Assembly: GCA_028286165.1 (NCBI GenBank)
Contig: JAPYMU010000178.1
Span: 1-11,604 of the forward strand
Direction of reading: 5' to 3'
Origin: Spongiicolonus versatilis
GTDB lineage: Bacteria > Pseudomonadota > Gammaproteobacteria > Arenicellales > Spongiicolonaceae
DNA length: 11,604 nucleotides
Below the pieces are notes generated by a model. That model did no database searches and was not told the DNA's origin. It was given only the letters and a program-made list of their open reading frames with translations. Positions 7,325-11,604 of the stretch are shown here, piece by piece (within the stretch, counting starts at the first letter, position 1; each line of letters opens with the position of its first letter). The translations under genes were made by a program, and so were the position numbers.

Positions 7325-8364
7325 AAATTCTCTCGCCGTCCCTGGCGGCCAAAATTAAACCGGGCTGCAAGCATTCGGTTTACCTCCTGTTCGGCGCCGA
7401 GTTTCTGCTGGTGGAAGAATCGGCCGCCGCATTGCGCGAGGCGCACCGCAAAGAAGGCTTCGGCGAGCGCATTCGGTTCACCGTGGACCGCGACATGGAC
7501 TGGGCCGAACTTGCCGCCCACGGCCGCGCGCTGTCGCTGTTCGGCGGCCGCACTTTGCTTGAGTTGCGCATGCCCGGCGGCCGCCCCGGTGACGCCGGCG
7601 CAAAAACCTTAATTCAATTCGCCGGGGAATCGCCGGACAACGCGCACCTGGTGGTTATTTGCGGCGCGCTGGAGCGGGCGGTGCAGAGCAGCAAGTGGTT
7701 CAAGGCCGTGGAGCAGCACGGCCTCAGCGTGGAGCACCGGCTGGTGGCCGCCGACAAACTCCCCGGCTGGCTGGGCGCGCGCATGAAAGACCTGGGCCTG
7801 GCTTGCGAGCGCGAAGTGCCGGCGCTGCTGGCGCATTATCTGGAGGGCAACCTGCTTGCCGCCGACCAGGAAATTCGCAAACTGCAAATTCTGTGCGCCG
7901 GCCGCACAGTCACCGTGGGCGAAGTGGAAAAACTCATCGCCGACCATTCGCGCTTCACCGTCTACCAATTCGTGGACGCCTGCCTGCTGGGCCAGGTGAA
8001 CCGCGCGCTGCGCATTTTGTGCAACCTGCGCCGCGAGGGGCTGCAGCCGGTGCTGGTGAACTGGACGCTGGCGCGCGAGTTGCGCGGCGTTCTCGGGGTG
8101 GCGGCGGACCTGGAGCGCGGCAAACGCCGCGACGATTCCCTGCGCGCCCACCGCATCTGGCACAGCCGCGTGCCGCTGGTGGACGCCGCGCTGCAGCGCT
8201 TGCGCCCGGCGCAGTTGCGCGGCATTGTGGCGCGCATCGCCCGCGCCGACCGCATGATTAAAGGCCGCCAGGCCTTTACCATCGGGCGCGATGTGTGGGG
8301 CGAGTTTGAAATCATCGCCCTCGCCCTGTGCGGGATTCCGCCGCTTGAGCGCCGCCGCCCATGA
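7321..8364 (+). CDS. holA: DNA polymerase III delta subunit
   Basis: HolA is the clamp-loader subunit that opens the beta sliding clamp. The 347-residue length equals the usual size (about 340). Family features along the chain are an N-terminal AAA+-like domain beginning YLLFGAEFLLVEESAAALR, the clamp-interacting region SLFGGRTLLELRMP at about 72-85, EGNLLAADQEIRKLQ, HSRFTVYQFVDACLLG, and the C-terminal collar domain with HRIWHSRVPLVDAALQRL. As is normal for delta, no functional Walker A motif is seen. The start codon is TTG at 7321, overlapping the lptE stop by four bases (TTGA), an arrangement typical of translational coupling. The protein aligns with E. coli HolA from its first residues, which supports this start. 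Confidence 0.95.
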   Translation: MKILSPSLAAKIKPGCKHSVYLLFGAEFLLVEESAAALREAHRKEGFGERIRFTVDRDMDWAELAAHGRALSLFGGRTLLELRMPGGRPGDAGAKTLIQFAGESPDNAHLVVICGALERAVQSSKWFKAVEQHGLSVEHRLVAADKLPGWLGARMKDLGLACEREVPALLAHYLEGNLLAADQEIRKLQILCAGRTVTVGEVEKLIADHSRFTVYQFVDACLLGQVNRALRILCNLRREGLQPVLVNWTLARELRGVLGVAADLERGKRRDDSLRAHRIWHSRVPLVDAALQRLRPAQLRGIVARIARADRMIKGRQAFTIGRDVWGEFEIIALALCGIPPLERRRP

Positions 8365-9653
8365 CCGCCAAAGTTAAACCGCCGCCGCTGGACCAGTACA
8401 TGCAAAACCTCGGCCGCCGGGCGCGCGCCGCCGCGTGCATTCTGGCGCGCACGGATTGCGCCGGCAAAAACCGCGCCCTCGCCGCCATCGCCGGGTGCCT
8501 TGAAAGCGACTGCGAAAAAATCCTCGCCGCCAACGCCCGCGACATCACCGCCGCGCAGGCCGGCGCCGTCGCCGCGCCGCTGCTGGAACGGCTGCAGTTG
8601 AACGAGTCGCGGGTGGCCGCCATGGCCCGCGGCCTGCGCCAGGTCGCCGAACTCCCCGACCCGCTGGGTGACACCGGCGAGTGGCGCGACGGCCCCTCCG
8701 GCCTGCGCATCGGCCGCCGCCGGGTGCCCCTCGGCGTCATCGGCATCATCTACGAGTCGCGCCCCAACGTCACCGCCGACGCCGCCGCGCTGTGCATCAA
8801 GGCCGGCAATGCCGCCATTTTGCGCGGCGGTTCCGAGGCCCTGCACAGCAACCTCGCCATCGCCGGCTGCATCGCCCGCGGCCTGGCCGCGGCCGGCCTG
8901 CCGGCGGACGCCGCGCAGGTGGTGAACACCGTGGAGCGCGGCGCGGTGGGCGCGCTGCTGGCCATGGAGGAGTTTGTGGACGTGCTCATTCCGCGCGGCG
9001 GCAAGGATCTGGTGGCGCGCATCAGCGGCGAGTCGCGCATCCCGGTGCTGAAACATCTGGAGGGCGTGTGCCACGTTTACGTGGACGCCGCGGCCGACCT
9101 GGCCATGGCCGCCGCCATCGCCTTCAACGCCAAGACCTACCGCTACGGCATCTGCGGCGCCATGGAGACGCTGCTGGTGCACCGCGACGTGGCCGCCGAA
9201 CTGCTGCCGCCCCTGGCGCGGCGTTTTGTGGGGCACGGCGTGGAGTTGCGCGGTTGCGAGGCCACTGCCACCGCCATCGGCGGCGCCGCCGCCGTCACCG
9301 CCGCCACTGAGGCGGATTACTTCGCCGAATACCTGGGCCCGCAGTTGGCGGTGCGCGTGGTGGATGATTTGGACGCCGCCATGGCGCACATTGCGCGCTA
9401 CGGCTCCGGCCACACCGACGCCATCGTCACCGCCGATGAGGCCGCCGCGCAACGTTTCACCGCCGAGGTGGACTCCAGTTCGGTGATGGTCAACGCGCCG
9501 ACCTGCTTCGCCGACGGTTATGAGTACGGACTCGGCGCCGAGATCGGCATCAGCACCAACCGCCTCCACGCCCGCGGCCCGGTGGGGCTGGAGGAACTCA
9601 CCATCCGCAAGTTCGTGGTCTTCGGCGCCGGCCATTTGCGCGGCGCGGGCTGA
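8361..9653 (+). CDS. proA: Gamma-glutamyl phosphate reductase (glutamate-5-semialdehyde dehydrogenase)
   Basis: ProA reduces gamma-glutamyl phosphate with NADPH to glutamate 5-semialdehyde, the second step of proline synthesis. The 430-residue protein has the family blocks PLGVIGIIYESRPNVT (123-138), IKAGNAAILRGGSEA (146-160), and the catalytic cysteine C265 in GICGAMETLLV. The C-terminal LGAEIGISTNRLHARGPVGLE block is intact. Two deviations are visible: the residue after the catalytic Cys is Gly rather than the common Asn, and the usual NASTRF segment reads NAPTCF (378-383). Both are substitutions inside an otherwise intact enzyme. ATG at 8361 overlaps the holA stop by four bases (ATGA). proB, which makes the substrate, is not in the window. 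Placement between holA and nadD is seen in many proteobacteria. Confidence 0.95.
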   Translation: MTAKVKPPPLDQYMQNLGRRARAAACILARTDCAGKNRALAAIAGCLESDCEKILAANARDITAAQAGAVAAPLLERLQLNESRVAAMARGLRQVAELPDPLGDTGEWRDGPSGLRIGRRRVPLGVIGIIYESRPNVTADAAALCIKAGNAAILRGGSEALHSNLAIAGCIARGLAAAGLPADAAQVVNTVERGAVGALLAMEEFVDVLIPRGGKDLVARISGESRIPVLKHLEGVCHVYVDAAADLAMAAAIAFNAKTYRYGICGAMETLLVHRDVAAELLPPLARRFVGHGVELRGCEATATAIGGAAAVTAATEADYFAEYLGPQLAVRVVDDLDAAMAHIARYGSGHTDAIVTADEAAAQRFTAEVDSSSVMVNAPTCFADGYEYGLGAEIGISTNRLHARGPVGLEELTIRKFVVFGAGHLRGAG

Positions 9654-9656
9654 GTT

Positions 9657-10670
9657 TTGGCGCCCGTTTTGCCGCCGCCGCTGGGAATTTTCGGCGGCAC
9701 CTTTGACCCCATCCACCGCGGCCATCTGCGCGCCGTCTCCGCCGTCTCCGCCGAGTTGGCGCTGGCGCGCCTGTTCATCGTGCCCAACGCCGACCCGCCG
9801 CACCGCCCCGGCCCGCGCGCCGCCGCCGGCCACCGCCTGGCCATGGCGCGCATCGCCGCCCGCAGCCTGCCGCAGGCGGTGGTGGACGGGCGTGAACTGG
9901 CGCGCCCCGGCCGCTCCTACAGCGTGGACACCGTGGCCTCGTTCCGCGCAGAAGCCGGCGGCACGCCGCTGTGTTTTCTGCTCGGCATGGATTCTTTCCT
10001 TGCGCTGCCGCAATGGCGGCGGTGGCGCGAGTTGCCGCAACTGGCGCACCTGGTGGTGATGGCCCGCCCCGGTGCATCGCCGCCGCCGGCCGGCCAGTGG
10101 TGGGAAAATTTGCGCTGCAACACGGCGGCCGAATTGCGCGAGTCGAGTTGCGGCCGCATTTATTTCGCCGCCAACGCCGAGGTGGACCTGTCGGCCAGCG
10201 AAGTCCGCCGGCAACTGGCGCGCGGCGGCGGCGGCGACTGCGTCGACGCCGGGGTGCTGTCCTATATTCGTGAACACGGCCTGTATCACGGCGGCGAGGG
10301 CGGGGACGGCGGCGATTCCGGCCGCCTGCAAAAAGCCATCTGCGCCGTGCTGGAGGAGGCCAAAGCGGTGGACCTGCGCCCGCTGGATGTGCGCGGCATG
10401 ACCGACATCACCGACTTCATGATTGTCGCCGGCGGCAGGTCGGGCCGCCATGTCAAGGCCATGGCGGAGTTGCTGCAGGACAAGTTGCGCGCCCTGCACA
10501 TCCGCCCCCTCGGCGTGGAGGGCGAGGAGGCCGCCGAGTGGGTGCTGCTGGATTACGGCGATGCGGTGGTGCACCTGATGCGCGCCGAGCAGCGGGAGTT
10601 TTACGAATTGGAGCGGCTGTGGGGCGAGGAAGTGCGCGCCCTGGTCGGCGCCTCGCGCAAAAACGCCTGA
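9657..10670 (+). CDS. nadD-rsfS: Fusion of nicotinate-nucleotide adenylyltransferase (NadD) and ribosome silencing factor (RsfS)
   Basis: One 337-residue frame carries two proteins normally coded by adjacent genes. Residues 9-210 are NadD, which adenylylates nicotinate mononucleotide to deamido-NAD: nucleotide-binding GIFGGTFDPIHRGHL (10-24), GMDSFLALPQW (110-120), and LSASEVRRQL with YIREHGLY at its end (178-210). Residues 211-222 are a Gly/Asp linker. Residues 223-337 are RsfS (Iojap/RsfA), which binds ribosomal protein uL14 and blocks subunit joining when nutrients are short: LEEAKAVDLRPLDVRGMTDITDF, RHVKAMAE, PLGVEGEEAAEWVLLDYGDAVVHLM and FYELERLW are conserved. No ATG, GTG or TTG lies between the NadD end and the RsfS core; the first, a GTG at 10347, is inside the RsfS fold. 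So RsfS is probably made only as the fusion. The start is TTG at 9657 (TTG at 9669 is the alternative), 3 bases after the proA stop. Confidence 0.9.
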   Translation: MAPVLPPPLGIFGGTFDPIHRGHLRAVSAVSAELALARLFIVPNADPPHRPGPRAAAGHRLAMARIAARSLPQAVVDGRELARPGRSYSVDTVASFRAEAGGTPLCFLLGMDSFLALPQWRRWRELPQLAHLVVMARPGASPPPAGQWWENLRCNTAAELRESSCGRIYFAANAEVDLSASEVRRQLARGGGGDCVDAGVLSYIREHGLYHGGEGGDGGDSGRLQKAICAVLEEAKAVDLRPLDVRGMTDITDFMIVAGGRSGRHVKAMAELLQDKLRALHIRPLGVEGEEAAEWVLLDYGDAVVHLMRAEQREFYELERLWGEEVRALVGASRKNA

Positions 10671-10675
10671 ACCGC

Positions 10676-10681
10676 TACAAT
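10676..10681 (+). promoter_or_regulatory. Likely -10 box of rnpB
   Basis: TACAAT differs from TATAAT by one base and lies 7 bases before position 10688, where the P1 helix of RNase P RNA begins, exactly where a start site is expected. The stretch between the box and the RNA (AGCCGC) is GC-rich, a discriminator type linked to stringent control of stable RNAs. The -35 region (about 10653-10658) is poor. The box overlaps nothing coding except being 6 bases after the nadD-rsfS stop. Confidence 0.55.
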
Positions 10682-10687
10682 AGCCGC

Positions 10688-11027
10688 CGAGCCGGCCGGG
10701 CAGCCGCTGGCGGACATGATCCGCTGGAGGAAAGTCCGGGCTCCCCAGGGCAAGGGCGCCGGGTAACGCCCGGGCGGCGCAAGCCGACGGAAAGTGCCAC
10801 AGAAAACATACCGCCGGACCCGTCCGGTAAGGGTGAAAAGGTGCGGTAAGAGCGCACCGCGTTTGCGGCAACGCAAACGGCACGGCAAACCCCGCCCGGA
10901 GCAAGACCGAATAGAAATCCCATGGCGCGGCCCGCGCCGGATTCGGGTAGGTCGCAAGAGGCGCCCGGCAACGCGCGCCCCAGATGAATGGCTGTCCACG
11001 ACAGAACCCGGCTTACAGGCCGGCTCG
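10688..11027 (+). ncRNA. rnpB: RNase P RNA, bacterial class A
   Basis: This is the catalytic RNA that removes 5' leaders from pre-tRNAs. All conserved regions are in order: GAGGAAAGTCCGGG at 10727-10740 (CR I, P4 5' strand), AGTGCCACAGAAA at 10793-10805 (CR II), the AAGGGTGAAAAGGTGCGG block with GTAAGAGCGCACCG (CR III, about 10829-10859), GGGTAGG near 10945 (CR IV), and ACGACAGAACCCGGCTTA at 10998-11015 (CR V, P4 3' strand). P1 is a 10-bp helix between 10688-10697 and 11018-11027; P2 pairs 10698-10705 with 10990-10997. P3 is a short simple hairpin (10710-10714/10720-10724), and P12 is a perfect 7-bp stem with a GCAA tetraloop (10861-10878). P16 is GGCGCG..CGCGCC. Total length, about 340, is shorter than the 377 of E. 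coli, mostly through P3 and P12. The L15 loop reads GGC where E. coli has GGU. Confidence 0.96.
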
Positions 11028-11033
11028 TTTTTT
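11008..11033 (+). terminator. Probable intrinsic terminator overlapping the rnpB 3' end
   Basis: A CCGGC (11008-11012), TTACAG loop, GCCGG (11019-11023) hairpin is followed four bases later by TTTTTT (11028-11033). The T-run begins directly after the last base of helix P1. The hairpin uses bases of CR V, so it must be transient: it could form during transcription and then give way to P1 and P4. Alternatively the P1 helix closing on the 3' end helps release. Confidence 0.5.
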
Positions 11034-11049
11034 ATTGCTTCTGCCGGCG

Positions 11050-11077
11050 GGGGTGGGCATTAATAGCCGCCCGCCCC
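11050..11077. repeat. Strong GC hairpin between rnpB and the next gene
   Basis: GGGGTGGGC (11050-11058) pairs with GCCCGCCCC (11069-11077), one G-U pair, across a 10-base AT-rich loop. No T-run follows, so it is not a classic intrinsic terminator. It ends exactly where a -35 box (TTGACA) begins. It could insulate the next gene from rnpB transcription or stabilise a longer rnpB precursor. Confidence 0.5.
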
Positions 11078-11106
11078 TTGACACCGCCGCCGCTATCGCA
11101 CAAACT
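11078..11106 (+). promoter_or_regulatory. Possible promoter of the DUF1640-like gene
   Basis: A perfect -35 TTGACA (11078-11083) is followed, after 17 bases, by CAAACT (11101-11106), a weak -10 (3 of 6). A start site 7 bases later would be at 11113-11114, at the ATG of the next gene itself, implying a leaderless or near-leaderless mRNA. The weak -10 keeps confidence low. Confidence 0.35.
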
Positions 11107-11113
11107 TTTTTCC

Positions 11114-11515
11114 ATGCCCGGCCCCAAAAATCCCCCCCGCGTAGCGGAACCCCGGGCCGTCTACGCCCCGGTCGCCGCCGCTGCCCGGGCGACCCGCCAG
11201 TTGGAGCAGTCCGGTTTCGACCGCCGGCAGGCCGAGGCGGCGGTGGCGGCGGTGCGCGAATTGGGCGGGGATTTGGCGGCCAGGGAAGACCTTGCGGCCA
11301 CCAAAAGCGAATTAAAAGCCGGCATCACGCATTTGGACGGCGAAATCGCCGCCATCGCCATCAAAACAACCAGGGCCACCAAGGAAGATCTCATCCAGAT
11401 GCAAATCCAGCAAGCCAAAGACGCCCACCGCAACACTTTATGGCTTGCCGGCACCACCCTCGGCGGCATGGCCATCGCCACGGCCGTCATCCTCGCCGCC
11501 ATGAAACTCGCCTGA
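11114..11515 (+). CDS. DUF1640/CCDC90-like coiled-coil protein with C-terminal membrane anchor
   Basis: This 133-residue protein has a proline-rich start (1-20) and a segment RATRQLEQSGFDRRQAEAAV (25-44), which matches the N-terminal signature of DUF1640 proteins (R.LE.AGF...QAEA). A charged, helix-prone coiled-coil region (about 52-105, with LAATKSELKAGI and LDGEIAAI) follows, then one hydrophobic helix (about 109-131) at the extreme C-terminus. The family is related by fold to mitochondrial CCDC90/MCUR1; its bacterial role is unknown. The protein probably oligomerises through the coil and is tail-anchored in the inner membrane. A longer in-frame start at 10988 is rejected because it lies inside rnpB and the added residues match nothing in the family. 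The ATG at 11114 has no Shine-Dalgarno sequence. Confidence 0.75.
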   Translation: MPGPKNPPRVAEPRAVYAPVAAAARATRQLEQSGFDRRQAEAAVAAVRELGGDLAAREDLAATKSELKAGITHLDGEIAAIAIKTTRATKEDLIQMQIQQAKDAHRNTLWLAGTTLGGMAIATAVILAAMKLA

Positions 11516-11530
11516 GCCATGTGCTACACT
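11501..11530 (+). promoter_or_regulatory. Likely promoter of the gene cut by the right edge
   Basis: TGC followed by TACACT (11522-11530) is an extended -10 (TGn + 4 of 6). ATGAAA at 11501-11506 is a fair -35 (4 of 6) at 18-base spacing. It overlaps the last codons of the preceding gene. A start near 11537 would leave a leader of about 29 bases containing the GAGG ribosome site. Confidence 0.4.
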
Positions 11531-11565
11531 CACCGCCCCTCTTTACCCATCACCGAGGCCGCAGA

Positions 11566-11604
11566 ATGAAAAGCCAGCTTCCCCGCACCCGCCGCGCCCC
11601 CACC
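11566..11604 (+). CDS. Start of an unidentified gene, cut by the right edge
   Basis: An ATG at 11566 is preceded at 7 bases by GAGG (11555-11558), a good Shine-Dalgarno sequence, and by an extended -10 promoter. Only 13 codons are present (MKSQLPRTRRAPT), open to the edge. The start is basic (K2, R7, R9, R10) and could be the n-region of a signal peptide or a cytoplasmic N-terminus; no product can be assigned. Confidence 0.5.
   Translation, partial: MKSQLPRTRRAPT

Noticed and set aside
7962..10904. 980-codon open frame on the minus strand opposite holA, proA, nadD-rsfS and rnpB
   Set aside because: It runs antisense through three well-identified genes and a structural RNA. Its Gly/Ala/His/Arg-rich composition is what GC-rich codon bias produces on the other strand, and no motif is visible.
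10988..11113. N-terminal extension of the DUF1640-like gene
   Set aside because: It would begin inside the conserved 3' part of rnpB and run through the T-run and hairpin; the family match begins only after the ATG at 11114.

Overview
The window is GC-rich, densely coding bacterial chromosome and reads as ordinary housekeeping DNA from a proteobacterium, most likely a gammaproteobacterium. Three things point there: the leuS-lptE-holA-(proA)-nadD-rsfS gene order, an AroG-type (class I) DAHP synthase close to the E. coli enzymes, and a class A RNase P RNA. No phage, transposon, CRISPR, tRNA, rRNA or defence genes are visible. No intergenic stretch exceeds about 100 bases apart from the 86 bases after rnpB, which hold control signals.

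Left part (1-1916): the 5' portion of an unnamed HExxH metalloprotease-like gene runs leftward off the edge. It is divergent from aroG, and the two share a 42-base AT-rich spacer with overlapping -10-like boxes on opposite strands. aroG converges on a small minus-strand Trm112-family gene, which is divergent (19 bases) from the next gene.

Middle and right (1936-10670): seven genes lie in one direction with overlaps or very short gaps. They are a CDF-type cation transporter, an orphan periplasmic amino-acid-binding protein, leuS, lptE, holA, proA and one ORF that fuses nadD to rsfS. lptE, holA and nadD-rsfS start with TTG, and lptE, holA and proA overlap their upstream neighbours by 4-14 bases, so translational coupling is likely. 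The shared theme is growth: leucyl-tRNA charging, outer-membrane LPS assembly, replication clamp loading, proline synthesis, NAD synthesis and ribosome silencing.

After this string, rnpB (RNase P RNA) has its own -10 box, a closed P1 helix and a U-run right at its 3' end. Then come a hairpin, a consensus -35 box and a small coiled-coil membrane protein of the DUF1640/CCDC90-like type, followed by a promoter and the first 13 codons of an unidentified gene.

I did not find a wholly new system. The observation most worth following is the NadD-RsfS fusion, which joins NAD synthesis to ribosome silencing in one polypeptide. Lesser points are a LeuRS without the leucine-specific insertion, a Trm112 protein lacking its cysteine pairs, repeated Gly/Asp-rich linkers in unrelated proteins, and a possibly leaderless DUF1640 transcript.
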